Made by a program: the position numbers and the translations under genes. Source: Aegilops tauschii subsp. strangulata (Eukaryota > Streptophyta > Magnoliopsida > Poales > Poaceae). From it: DNA of 64,000 nt. The DNA lies in contig NC_053040.3 of the NCBI RefSeq assembly GCF_002575655.3, positions 224,826,628 to 224,890,627 on the forward strand, read 5' to 3'. Below are positions 24,511 through 34,972 of this stretch, piece by piece (positions within the stretch are counted from its first letter, which is position 1; every line of letters starts with the position of its first letter). The notes under the pieces were generated by a model that made no database searches, was not told the DNA's origin, and was given only the letters and a program-made list of their open reading frames with translations.

Positions 24511-24528
24511 TCTCAATGAAAGCACCAA
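24511..24528 (-). other. PBS-like site of element A
   Basis: Directly inside the 5' LTR the minus strand reads TTGGTGCTTTCATTGAGA. The identical text sits inside the 5' LTR of element E, so both would use the same primer tRNA. I do not name the tRNA. Confidence 0.6.
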
Positions 24529-25008
24529 TGTCGGTGTCAAAACCGGCAGATCTCGGGTAGGGGGTCCCGAACTGTGCGTCTAAGGTCGATGGTAACAGGA
24601 GACAGGGGACACGATGTTTACCCAGGTTTGGGCCCTCTCTATGGAGGTAATTCCCTACTTCCTGCTTGATTGATCTTGATGAATATGAGTATTACAAGAG
24701 TTGATCTACCACGAGATCGTAATGGCTAAGCCCTAAAAGCCTAGCCTGTATGACTATGGTAATGAATCTCCTCCCTCCGGACTAAGTCCTCCGGTTTATA
24801 TAGACAGCGGGAGGATCAAGGGTTATAAAAAGTTCGGTTACAAAGAAAGTAATCTATGTATTTGATCGCCAAGCTTGCCTTCCAGGCCAAGGAGAGTCCC
24901 ATCCGGACACGGGTGCAGTCTTTGGTCTTTGTACCTTCACAGCCCATCAGTCCGGCCCATGGCTAACAGGCCGGACGCCTGAGGACCCCTTAGTCCAGGA
25001 CTCCCTCA
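24529..25008 (-). repeat. 5' LTR of element A
   Basis: 480 bp partner of 15,766-16,244. As the 5' LTR it would drive the gag transcript leftward. The TATA text is at about 24,794-24,803 on the plus strand. Confidence 0.9.
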
Positions 25009-25013
25009 GTCAT

Positions 25014-25300
25014 CAGACGTGAGCCAATCGATTCGCACCATTCCATGCTCCATTTTGCGTTATGCTCCTTTCTCCGTCTAGCACACTGACAAGTGGGCCC
25101 AATGCTCATGTATGCCAATGTGGTAGTTAATTATTTTGCAAGAGTCGGCTATCACACCCTTTCGATGCCACGTCAATGTACCCACTAGAAACAAGTTATA
25201 CTTATTCGGGTCAACCGCCTCCCTAGATGTTTGGAGAGGAATTGCCCAGCGCGAGGCGGTTCTATAGGTGGGCAGGCGGCAAAAGACAGGGGAAAACGCG
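25014..25300. other. Flanking DNA of element A
   Basis: No gene seen. It is the continuation of the sequence left of 15,761, as shown by the shared GTCAT duplication. Confidence 0.4.
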
Positions 25301-25304
25301 CGAA

Positions 25305-25835
25305 CTAGCTAGATGAGGGACGGAAGCTTCTACATTCGCAGGGGACGTGGCATTTTCTATTGGCCGGCACCAGGCGGTCATCCAGGTATGCCATAAATGA
25401 TACGAAGAGGCATCCTATATCAGCGAGGACCAACTTCCTTGCCGATAGCTCATCTAACAGAACTTCCTTGCCGTGCTCCTCGACAAGCCGGCATGGAGCA
25501 AGTCGGCACTCTTCCTCGAGCTGTATTGGAGAGGCTGCGGAACCATGCGCTGGCTTAGTGCGACAACTGCCTCCGACTGGCCAGGCGAGGTAGGTGGACA
25601 AGTGAGCTGCCGGGCTCGGCGGGCCACCCAGATGGCTTTTATGCCGGAGAACTGCTCTTCTTGCTCGTCGGATGCCGCCGAAAGAGTGGACAAAATGGTG
25701 GAAGGAGGAGCTTGGCCGGCGTCCTGCTCCTGAATGGACGTGTGTGGCCGGAGTTGGTTTCTCGCATTCCACGCGGGTTTCTATATCTATACTACTATAT
25801 AGTGTACCAATTTTAAGTAGGACTAAGAAAATCAA
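25305..25835 (-). other. Unassigned GC-rich open region
   Basis: GC content rises between about 25,330 and 25,740, and open frames exist on both strands (minus 25,305-25,835, plus 25,473-25,733). None resembles a family I know, and there are no convincing splice sites or start context. It could be a decayed first exon or a CpG-rich regulatory region. I do not call a product. Confidence 0.2.
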
Positions 25836-26099
25836 TCATAACCGTTGATCTTCCAAATCCAACAGCCAATGTCAGTAGGATTCGCATGAACAGTACACTG
25901 CTGCTACCTCACCTGTGTTCTAGAACAATCAAGACGGAGGGATGTGATGGTTTCTTGTCCGTTTATTTTACCAGGCCACTTATTACGGGGAGTGGTTGGG
26001 TTTTGTGATATGACGGCTTTACTGCCGCGCCACGAGCGGGGTTAGACTCGCGTGCAACGCCGCCCTCTACACTAGTACTACATCAGTCGTGGTTTATTA

Positions 26100-26277
26100 G
26101 TCCCCCGTTGAATTTGACTGAAGATTTAACTGGCAAAATGTTAGTGCATGTGAACAAAAACTATATCATTGGATTCGTATTTGAACATAGTTTTCAATGA
26201 TATAACTTTAGGTGACATGCATCAGCATTTATCGTACAATATATAATGTTAGTTCAATTTTTGGTCATACTAATCTA
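26100..26277. repeat. MITE-like fragment
   Basis: Contains TTTTCAATGATATAACTTTA and GACATGCATC, words shared with the interiors of the MITEs at 9.65 and 14.1 kb. The ends are not resolved. Confidence 0.35.
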
Positions 26278-26440
26278 TAGTAAGGTGCCCGTGCGTTGCA
26301 CGGAACAGTAAAATGCATTGATCGGGGAGTTGTTTATTTTGACAAAGGATGTGAGGGTCATATCATGTGTAACGGTATCGATAGGTTTCTTCGGATATTA
26401 TTTCATCTCTAGAGCTCACAAACATCCGGGTGAATTAGAT
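26278..26440. repeat. Second copy of the repeat headed GTGCCCGTGCGTTGCACGG
   Basis: AGTAAGGTGCCCGTGCGTTG with CACGGAACA matches the head of the repeat at 10,367. The two copies diverge soon after the head. Confidence 0.4.
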
Positions 26441-26559
26441 AAAAAAGTATCTTTTGCAAACAAAAGCGTTTAACTGTTCAACCTGCATCCAAAACTTGTG
26501 AAGAAATAACAGTTCTTGTGCTTTGCAAGAAATGATCTTTAAGAATTAGTCTTTGAGTA

Positions 26560-26668
26560 TCCATTGTTATACATGTTGGCTACATATGACATGGCACTTT
26601 CTTATAGTCAACATTTGGCTATACTATTAAGTATTAACCATGCCCTTATACACCTAGACGGAGGGATT
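26560..26668. repeat. 3' end fragment of an Icarus-like MITE
   Basis: Ends with CTTATACACCTAGACGGAGGGA, the reverse of an Icarus-type terminus. No matching left end was found, so it is a fragment. Confidence 0.4.
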
Positions 26669-26879
26669 AAATCAGGATGACTTGGAAGGGGGCAGGGGAT
26701 ATGTAAGAAATGGTTCATCATAAGTCTTTCACCAGTACTGTAGTAAAAATTTCATACATGGGAGATTCTAGACTAAACCATAAATGGATACACTTTTATT
26801 CATGCGCGATACTCCAATAGAGCAAGATCATGCATGGAAGTCTCCACATGCTTAGACAACGGATTACATTGAACAAAGA

Positions 26880-27273
26880 CTAATGATCAACACTTAACTT
26901 GATAATGCATATGTCCAGGTGAACCTCCTTGGAGTCCCCGTGCACCACGTTGGGGGCCAAATCATACCATGTGTCTTCCATGTCCACATCGGCGGGAAGG
27001 TCCCAGCTCGGCACAGTCGTAGTTAGCTTGATGTAGCCAATGTCACCGCCCACGTACCTCCGAGGGCTAGTAACAGTGAGCACGCACCCGTACATCGGCC
27101 TCGTGTCAGTGTCAGCGTCAGCAGCGTCGCCCGTGACACACACTACAGAGACGGGGCGGCGGCCTGTGCGGGCCTCGCCGATGTGCACGATCAAGAGGAA
27201 GACGCTGCCGTCCTCCTCCGAGACTAGCAGGCGGCGGTGATCCTCCAACGACTCCAGCACGGTGAACAGGTAG
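26880..27273 (-). pseudogene. SINA-like E3 ligase gene, 3' half
   Basis: C-terminal part of a seven-in-absentia-like protein, read from the insertion point of element C to a stop at 26,880. Family hallmarks: DHRRLLVSEEDGSVFLLIVH, VSVVCV and the closing KEVHLDICIIKL, all from the C-terminal substrate-binding (TRAF-like) region. These proteins act as the substrate-recognition part of RING E3 ubiquitin ligases. The 5' half lies at 54,368-54,990. The two halves meet exactly at the GGTAG target duplication, and the frame is kept when one copy is removed. No RING domain is visible in either half, so the gene may have been partial before the insertion. Confidence 0.75.
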
Positions 27274-28190
27274 TGTCGGATCTTGGGTTCCGGCAAAACC
27301 CTCAAGGTTCGAACACTGGGGTGCGCACGAAGATCTCCCCCTACCGAATCACGCCCTCAGCCTCGCCGGGGTATCTAAGCTTAGCTTGATGAACTCGCAA
27401 CATGAGAGACACAAGATTTATACTGGTTCGGGCCACCGTTGTGGTGTAATACCCTACTCCAGTGTGGTGTGGTGGATTGCCTCTTGGGCTGAGGATGAAC
27501 GGTACAAGGGGAAGAACAGCCTCTTGAGGTGAGGTGTTCTTGTGCCTGGTGGGTGTGAGGGTGGGTTGGATCTAGTCCAAGATGAGATGGCTGAGCCTTG
27601 GTTGCCTCCTACTGTGGTGGCTAATCCTATTTATAGAGGCCCTGGTCCTCTCCCCAAATATTGAGCGGGAAGGGAGCTACCAACGGCCAATTTGAAAGGG
27701 GACAACTAGTACAAGCTATCCTGACTAAAGGTGGTCTTCGCCTGCAAAAGGCTCTGGTGGTGACGCCACCTTGGGCTCCATGGTGACCTCCGTCTTGCCA
27801 TCCTGCTGGTCTTGGTCTCATCGCACCGATATGGAAACCTTTTCTTGACGCCTCGGTACTCCCCGTCTGCGCTTGCCTCCTTAGCACCAAAGAGGTAACA
27901 AGGACACTGTGCGCGCTGGCGCCCGCCTGGTCTCGATCGTCATGGCTCACGTCATTGGAACCTCGCGAGGTTTGCCTTGCCTTGATCTCTCCGCCCCTCA
28001 AGAGCCAGCCTGGTGAGGCCGCTCCCGAGGAGGTCTTGTGTCGTCCGCCTCGCGAGGCTTGGCCCCTCGCGAGGGTCTCGAATGCTTGTTGGTGAAGATG
28101 GGCCGTACGGGCCCGCTCGCAGAGCCACGCCGTGGGCCGCAGGCAGGCAAGTCTGGGGACCCCCATTCCCAGAACACCGACAGTGGTCCC
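27274..28190 (-). repeat. 3' LTR of element C
   Basis: 917 bp; plus-strand ends TGTCGGATCTTGGG and AGAACACCGACA. The TATA text on the minus strand (CTATAAATA) lies at 27,628-27,636. Contains several copies of the palindrome CCTCGCGAGG. Confidence 0.9.
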
Positions 28191-28424
28191 CGGGCCCAAG
28201 GCACGCTCGGACTTGGCTTCGAGGCGAAGCCAAAGGGCAAGTGCGGGGCGCCGCGGAACCCAATAGCCTGCGGCCTTGGTCGACGCGTGGCGGTTGATTG
28301 GACATGGGTGTCTCCGCTTCCCCACACTGCCTCGGCAACTGCCCAACTTGACGAGTCCCTGCTGCATGCAAGGAAAAACCATCATTACATGTGATCATGG
28401 GGGGCGCTGGTTGGCTTTCTCCTG

Positions 28425-28433
28425 CTATAAATG
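28425..28433 (+). promoter_or_regulatory. TATA box of the opposite-strand gene in C
   Basis: GCTATAAATGGGGAGGGGG lies about 85 bp before the ATG at 28,517. The same text occurs before the equivalent ATG in element D (minus strand, 35,841-35,833, about 75 bp), so it is conserved between diverged copies. Confidence 0.55.
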
Positions 28434-28516
28434 GGGAGGGGGCAGAGCCCCCGTCGCCCATCTCTTCCCATTCCGCTCGCTTCTCCCCCTTTGCTCCATT
28501 GCCAGTAGCGACATCA

Positions 28517-29229
28517 ATGGCGCCGTCGAAGAGGTTCTCCGCCGCGGAGAAGGGGAAGGCCCCTCGCGAGGGGTCCGGCTCTCCGGTGCCCAAGCATGGA
28601 CGCGGCCGTCCCCGCAAGCACACCGCGACCCCCACCGTGGCCCCCTGAAGCCGCGGCGGTGCTGCTTCGCGTGGCAGGGGTCGCTCCAGTCGTGGCAGCC
28701 CTGTTAATGAAGGGAGACGTGCCGTTGTCGCGCGGCCTCCCTGGTCGCTCTTCCACTCGGCGGAGGTGCTGCCGGAGTTCATCGTCTGGTCGGAGAACCC
28801 GACCGGCAACTGGCTTTAGCTCCCACGCTTCTTCGCCGACGAGCTGCCGGCCTCAGGTCCAGGCGGGCTTTGGCTGCAGCGGATGGCTGTTGCAGCAGGG
28901 CTTCCTAGGTCGCGGTTGAGGTCTCCATCGCGGGCAACATAGCCCTGGCCCACGGCTGGCAGACGTTTTCCCACGCGCGCGGCCTGGGCAGGCGGTGCAC
29001 CCTCCATTTCAAGTATGACGGTGACGCGACCCTCTACGTGAGGGTGTTTGGGGAAGATGGTCGCCTCACCGGGTGCTGCCCTGAGGTCAACGATGGCGGG
29101 GAGGTGCTCGGCCTTGGCGATGGTCATGACGAGGATGAGGGCGAACCCGCCCTTGGTGCCGACCACGCTTCGTCCAGCTACGGCGGCTCTTCCCCCAGCG
29201 ACAGCTCCAGCAGTGGTGGTTACGACTAG
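28517..29229 (+). pseudogene. Opposite-strand gene of C: AT-hook-like plus B3-like domain
   Basis: ATG at 28,517 opens MAPSKRFSAAEKGKAPRE, then a basic GRGRPRK core like an AT-hook, before a TGA at about 28,648. In another frame a TAG near 28,816 interrupts WSENPTGNWL and LPRFFADELP. After a further shift near 28,905 the text reads VEVSIAGNIALAHGWQTFSH, then LHFKYDGDATLYVRVFGEDG, and the frame ends at 29,229 after a Ser/Gly-rich tail. Strand order, the G-W-x-x-F turn and the F-x-Y-x-G-x-x-x-x-x-V-x-V-F ending fit the B3 DNA-binding fold (REM-like). D encodes the same domain in an unbroken frame. It is placed against gag-pol, before the 3' LTR. The domain call is mine from pattern; no search was run. 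Confidence 0.55.
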
Positions 29230-29969
29230 CCGCCATGCCGCCGCACCCGCTTCGAAGGCTGCAGCGGGTCGTCTCGTCGCCGTGCCTCCGTGAAGCGCGA
29301 GGAGCGGTCTGGCTGAGCTCGGGACGACACCAAGAGCCCACCCTCGCGGACCGCTGTAGGGGCACGCGCCGCTTTTATTTCGTTCTTCCTTTCGTTCCTG
29401 TATTAAGAAAGAAACTAGTATGGGCCCCGAAGGGGCGTGCAACAAACTATGATTTCTCAATTATTATGCTATGTTTATCGTTCCTGTGCTGTGTCGCAAC
29501 ATCGTCGTTTTATGTAGAGATAACTTAGGTTGACCTGGTCGGAGTAGTCTCCTCCTCATGAGGCACTTGCTTCCTGGTGCCTGTCGAGGCCTCCTTGGCT
29601 TGGTAGGCGCTTTAGGAACTGCAAAAAATTTGTTAGGAGGCTTATCGTTCACCCGAGCCTTGGTCACAGGCGCCGCTGGCCTTGACCCAATGCTTCGTAT
29701 CGCGGTACCCGAGGAGCACGGATTAGGAGAGGTGCGCCAGCTTGTGGGCTCGAACGAGGGTGCCTCGCGAAAAGCAGATGAAAGGCAGAAAAAGGAAAAG
29801 CGCTCACGAGGGCACCTGTCCAGCCCCCTCGCGAGGTATGCGAGAGAGAGTACAGGCTAAACTGGAGATGGAAACAGAGGCAAAAGGCGACGGAACCAAA
29901 TCAGCAAAGAACACCAAAAGCAAACTTCCATTAAAAGAGGGCGAGCCAACTACAGAAAGCAAATGAAAA
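29230..29969. other. Interior of C between opposite-strand gene and D
   Basis: Non-coding interior of element C. It continues across D into 38,515-38,725. Carries a CCTCGCGAGG palindrome at 29,827. No domain recognised. Confidence 0.5.
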
Positions 29970-30540
29970 TGTCGGCGTTCTGGGAACGGGGTCCCCAGAC
30001 TTGCCTGTCTGCGGCACACGGCGTGGCTAAGTCAGCGGGCCGTACGGCCCATCTTCATCAACAAGGCATCCAAGAACCTTTCGCAGGCGAAGACCACTTT
30101 TGTCAGGATAGCTTGTACTAGCTGTCCCCCTCCAAATTTGCCCGCCGCTGTTGGCTCCCTTCCCGCTCAATATTTGGGGAGAGGATCAGGGCCTATATAA
30201 GTAGAACTAGCCACCACAGTAGGGGCAGCTCAGTTTTGATCTGATCTGACCAAAAGCCTACCCTAGCCTCAAGAACACCTCAACTTCGGGAGGCTATTCT
30301 TCCCCTTGTAGTGTTCATCATCAGTGCAAGAGGCAATCCACCACCACCACACTGGAGTAGGGTATTACACCACAACGGTGGCCCGAACCAGTATAAATCT
30401 CGTGTCTTTCTGTGTTGCGAGTTCGCCGGGTTCGTCCGCGAGATCTTAGCGAGCTAGGGCGTGGATCGGTAGGAGGAAAAGACTTCGCGCGCACCCTAGA
30501 GTTTGAACCTTAAGGGTTTGCCGGAACCCCACATCCGACA
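29970..30540 (+). repeat. 5' LTR of element D, internally deleted
   Basis: 571 bp against about 895 bp for the 3' LTR once the solo LTR is removed. The missing block lies between GGCATCCAAGAACC and TTTCGCAGGCGAAG. The promoter half is kept, with TATA text CTATATAAG at 30,193-30,201. Confidence 0.85.
30193..30201 (+). promoter_or_regulatory. TATA box of element D 5' LTR
   Basis: GGGCCTATATAAGTAGAAC; the same text is at 38,162-38,170 in the 3' LTR. Likely core promoter for the gag transcript. Confidence 0.6.
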
Positions 30541-30542
30541 TT

Positions 30543-30560
30543 TGGCGCGCCAAGTAGGGG
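30543..30560 (+). other. PBS-like site of element D
   Basis: TGGCGCGCCAAGTAGGGG, two bases after the LTR end CATCCGACA. Contains the palindrome GGCGCGCC. Confidence 0.65.
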
Positions 30561-30605
30561 TGCGCCGTAGCTTCCCTTCTGTCGATCCGATGCTCCGTCG
30601 TCTCC

Positions 30606-33004
30606 ATGGTGGACGCTCGCCGCGCTCGAGCTGAGCGTCGGGCTGCCCTCACCGCCCGTGTTGCTCAGACGGCTCCCGTCGGCGGGCCACCTCGTCATTC
30701 TCCATCTCCCGCCGCCAACGCTGCCACCGGCCCGGCAGGGAACGAGCAGCAGGCGTCCTCACTGCATCCGTCGGTGCAGCAGGACGGCCACACCGCCACT
30801 CCGTCGCTGACCCAGGCCGGTTCCTCGTCCCACGCGCGCCGCGCTCCCATGGAGGCACGGGCCGCGCTCCTCCTGGCGAACGAGCTCCTGCGCTACCGCC
30901 CAGTCGACGACCTCTACGAGTAGTGGCTTGACCGCGTCGCCGAGCTCATCCGCGCCGCAGGGGGCTCCCCGGCGCCGTCCCTCTCTCTGCCTCACCCGCC
31001 ACAAGTCACAGGCGACGTGGCTCATGGCGCGCCCCCACCACCTTTGCCCGAAGACTACGCCTTGGCGCCAAGGCGCGCTGCTCCACGGCGTGATCCGCCG
31101 CGTCCGGTGCCCGCGCGTGAAGGGAGAAGCTGCCAAGAAATCCCTCGGCCACGAGAAGCTGCATCTACGCTCCCCGCGCCGCCTCGCCAAGACCGCGCGC
31201 CGCCCGCGGTGGCGCCGCGCGGACCTCATCAAGACCAAGCTCCACCTCCGAGGCGGGCCCAGGCAACCACGGCCGGTTGGCGCGCCTTCACCCCCGAGCT
31301 GCGTAGCGTCGCCTGGCCAGGCAAGTTCAAGCTGGATCTGCCTCCTCGCTACGACGGCACCGCCGATCCCGCGGAGTTCCTGCAGCTCCACGAGCTAAGC
31401 ATCAAAGCGGCCAACGGCGACGAGAAAGTCATGGCGAACTGGTTCCCTATGGCTCTCAAGGATGGTGCCCGCTCCTGGCTCCTAAACCTGCAGCATGGCT
31501 CAATCTCCTCCTGGGATGAGATGCACCACCGCTTCGTCGCCAACTTCCTGGGCACCCGCGACCGCCTGCCGGCCGCGGGTGACCTGCGTCGCATCAAGCA
31601 ACAACCAGGAGAGACCCTCCAGAAGTACATCCAGCGCTTCAACAACACTCATCTCAAGATCCCCAAGGTCACAGATGAGGCATCATCTCCGCGTTCTTAG
31701 ATGGCGTCCGTGACGTCAAGATGAAGGAAGAGCTCGCTATCCACCAGGAGCTGAGCACATCCCAGGAGCTGTTCAACCTGGCGACCAAGTGCGCAAGAGC
31801 CGAGGAGGGGCGCCTTTCCCTCCTCGAGCTACCAGCTGCGGCCGCGGAGGAGAAGAAGGCCAAGGCCAAGGACGTGAAGCGCAAGGAGGTAGTTGTGCTC
31901 GCAGCGGAGCCGGACACCAAGCGGGGCAGGGATCAGCCCGAATCGTCCAAGGGCAGCCGACCGTTCTGCACCTTCCACAACCTGAACACCCACAACACCA
32001 GTGACTGTCAAGAGCTCAGAGCCATCCGCGAAGGACGCTCCGGTCGATGCCTCGAGCGTAGCGACCGGGGCTACGGCCGTGGAGGAGGACGTCGAGGCGG
32101 ACGCTGGGACGACCGTGGCCCGCGCCAGGAGTGGTGCGACAGGCCTCGTGAGGACCGCTGGCAGCACCATCCTCGCGAGGGCGCTTGGAGGGACCAGCCT
32201 CGTGAAGATCGCCCCCAGGGCAACGCCGGTCTTCCCCTGCTGCCGCCACCAAGAAGGAACGACGATCACCATCAGGATGAGGGGGCTGGGGGCTTCCAGG
32301 AGCCGCGTGCGATCGCCTGCATCTTGGGCGGCGCGCAGGCCCCAGCCTCTCAACGCATCTTCAAACAGTTCGCTCGAGAGGTGAACGCGGTGCTCCCCAA
32401 GCTCGAGGCCACGCGCCCACTCAGGTGGTCCCAATGCGCCATCACTTTCAACTCGGCAGATCAGCTCAAGTGCGCAGCCACCGCTGGCGCCCTCCCGATG
32501 CTGTGCTCCCCAATCATCAGCCATGTGCAGGTTACCAAGACCCTCATCGACGGCGGCCCAGGGCTCAACGTCCTATCCGTCGACACGTTCGACAACCTCC
32601 AAGTGCCATATGAGCAACTTCAGCCTACCAAGCCTTTCTCAGGAGTGACCGACGGTTCGACCGCACCGATAGGGCAGGTCCGCCTGCCTGTCATCTTCGG
32701 AGAGTGCAAGAACTACCGCCCCGAGCTCATCGACTTCGACGTCGCGCACATCCGCCTGCCGTACAACGCCATTCTCGGGTATCCGGCCCTGGCCAAGTTC
32801 ATGGCAGTCACCCATCACGGCTACAACGTCCTCAAGATGCCAGGAAGCGGCGGCATCATCACGGTCCCATGTGAAGAGAGAGATGCGGTGTGCTCCCTCG
32901 AGCGTGCCTTCCAAGCTGCAGCAATCGACGACCCTGATAGCAGAAGTGAGGGTCGTCCGGAGGCCATCCCCAAGAAGAAGCAGCTGCACCGCGCCGGGCC
33001 TTAG
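30606..33004 (+). pseudogene. gag-protease gene of element D
   Basis: ATG at 30,606. An N-terminal Ala/Pro-rich leader runs to a TAG at 30,921-30,923; the same frame continues through a Pro/Arg-rich linker into capsid (KFKLDLPPRYDGTADPAEFL). A one-base loss near 31,680 shifts the frame; capsid resumes (DVKMKEELAIHQELS), then a basic region and a CCHC-like knuckle (CTFHNLNTHNTSDC), then an Arg/Gly-rich stretch. Protease follows with LIDGGPGLNVLS (Asp codon 32,549-32,551) and LPYNAILGYPALAKFMA. A TAG closes the frame at 33,002. Gag is complete in domain order, with one nonsense and one frameshift before the end. Confidence 0.75.
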
Positions 33005-33622
33005 GAGGGTGGCATCGCAGCTGGAGCCTCATCAGGATCAGCGCCCGCTCCAAGGGCGCCTCCCTCCGTCGCATAGGAAGGCGCGCCCGGCGCCCTCCTC
33101 GGGCAAGGCTCGGGGGCTCTCTTCTGGAGGGCCTCAGACCTTGCCAACCTCATGGGGGAGGCGCTTGGGCACCACTTGGAGGCGTGCTTCGCGGCACGTT
33201 TCCCTCAGGAGAACACAGGGCAAGGAGTGCCCACCGCTCAGGAGTTCATCACCAAGACCACTCAGGATCAGCAAGACGCAAGAGCCATGCGCGGCGACAG
33301 CCGCTCACGAGGCGCAGCTCCCCATCCAGGCGAGGATGCTGGGCTGCGTGTCTGGATCGACGTCCCAGGGCTCAACAGGGCCGCTTCTCGGGAGCGTTTC
33401 TGGCCTTCGCGTGTGGGCCGTTGCGAGGCCCCGCCACACAGCTACGTTCGCATGCCCTTCCGCTTGCCGAGCGTGGCGTCAGCCTATCAGCGCAACATGC
33501 GGCGCGTCCTGGCGGCTCAGGAGGCCAGGTACCACGCCGTCCTGGAAGAAATGGGGACGGTCTTCAAGGAACCTCCTGAGCCTCCAGAGCCTCCCGAGGC
33601 TCAGGGCCCCGCTGGCTCGTGA
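33005..33622 (+). pseudogene. Extra frame after protease in D, function unknown
   Basis: Same frame as protease, separated by the TAG at 33,002 and a second TAG near 33,074, then open to 33,622. It contains MGEALGHHLEACFAARFPQE, RVWIDVPGLNRAASRERFW, RMPFRLPSVASAYQRNMRRV and a PPEPPEPPEA tail. It fits none of RT, RNase H or integrase, and I do not recognise it. It sits where pol starts in element C, so it probably replaced pol in this lineage. Confidence 0.45.
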
Positions 33623-33699
33623 AGAGTCATTCCTTCGACGCACGCCTTCAGCTGCACCGACTCTACTTCGTCTATAGAACCATGTGACATTTTCCAAGC

Positions 33700-34770
33700 T
33701 CGTTTAGCTGGGAGCGCCCCTCGGGCTGCATTATTCCCAGGCCACATGGGTCCGTCCCTGTGGCATGTATCCCTTTTGCTTATGTCTTTAGCTTACCTTG
33801 CTGGGGGCGCCCCTCGGGCTGCATCATCCCCAAGCCGCTCAGGCCGGACGCAGTGGCATGTACCTTCCTGCATTTACCCAAGCTGATTTGCCTTCCATGC
33901 TTAACCTGCCTACGGTTATCGCATGCTCGATCGTCGCCTCCCATGGGGCCTCCTCGCAGGCACGGCGCTGGTGCATGGGTCCGTCCCTGCCACGTCGACA
34001 TATCTGAGCGGTCGAGCTCTGGCTCGCGGCACGCCCCGCGCACGTCACCTCACCAGGCCCTCAGTGCCTTCACCTCACCTCAGAGCAACCAGCGGCAGGC
34101 TGGCAGCTATAACAGCAAACCGTGTTTCTTCTTGTGCTTGTTCACAGGGATTCCATGGGGAGGATAGCAGGCGGCATCGCGAGTCTCCTTTTCTCTCGTG
34201 CAATTCGCTTGTGCGTTGAAAGGGGGCTCCTGAGCATCGCGACTCAGGAGCTCTTACTGGCTCTCCAGCCCTCACCCCCTGGCCTTGACCACGGCATCGC
34301 GACCTGGCATACCAGTGGCGGCTGAGCTCGCTCGAGGGCCGGGACCTGAGGACGTAGAGCACTAAGGAGAGCACGGGAGGAGGGAAACTCGTATGGCCGG
34401 GCTAGCTATGTCGCACAAGCTGGCGCGCATGCCTAGCGCACCACCAGGAATCGCCACGAAATCGACAAGATAAGTCCCGCTCTCGGGTCGGCTAAATGTT
34501 GGGGCCTAGGGGTCACCCTCGCCGCAGCCCCGTTGTGGCCACGTCAACTCCCTTTCTTGCCTTACCATGGCTGCTTGAGTGCTAAGGGGGACCTCCTGAG
34601 CATCGCGCCTCAGGGGCTCTTACTGGACCTCGGGCCGCACACCTCCTGGCCTTGACCACGGCACGCGACCTGGCATACCAGCGACGGCTGTAGCCTGCCT
34701 AGGGACCGGGACCTGTCAGCGTAGAGCAACAAGCTATCGCGAGGGAAGAAAGGGGGGACCGAGCCTTAAC
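33700..34770. repeat. Non-coding interior of D with direct repeats
   Basis: Two direct-repeat pairs: GCGCCCCTCGGGCTGCAT at about 33,712 and 33,807, and a block of about 150 bp at 34,224-34,372 repeated at 34,589-34,740 (CTCCTGAGCATCGCG, CTTGACCACGGCA, GCGACCTGGCATACCAG). No coding content recognised. Confidence 0.55.
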
Positions 34771-34972
34771 GGGACATGCGTTCACGAAATTTTCATAACG
34801 GGGAAGATGAGCGCAAAAGACATTACAGACCCTTTACATGCCCCCACGGGGTACTTCATGATTCTTCGCAGGGAGCAAAAGCTAGAACTAAGAGGGATCC
34901 TATCTACACCCTCTCGCGGCGGACGCCATCACAACAGTGGGCCATGGGAGGCCAGCGCCAACCCCATCCAGA

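Larger units (their letters stand above)
15766..25008 (-). mobile_element. Gypsy element A (Fatima-like LTRs), pol-less
   Basis: LTRs at 15,766-16,244 and 24,529-25,008 with target duplication GTCAT at 15,761-15,765 and 25,009-25,013. In element orientation (minus strand) the LTR begins TGAGGGAGTCCTGGACT and ends in GACACCGACA. The PBS-like site lies at 24,511-24,528. The inside holds gag and protease on the minus strand (24,481 to about 21,144). About 1.2 kb of non-coding DNA follows, then a spliced gene on the opposite strand (16,790-19,871). RT, RNase H and integrase are absent. By eye the two LTRs differ at about 25 of 480 positions, so the insertion is older than E. Family name from memory. 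Confidence 0.9.

Noticed and set aside
27627..28809. Long minus-strand frames in the 27.6-28.8 kb region
   Set aside because: They cross the LTR boundary of element C and are antisense shadows of the LTR and the B3-like gene.
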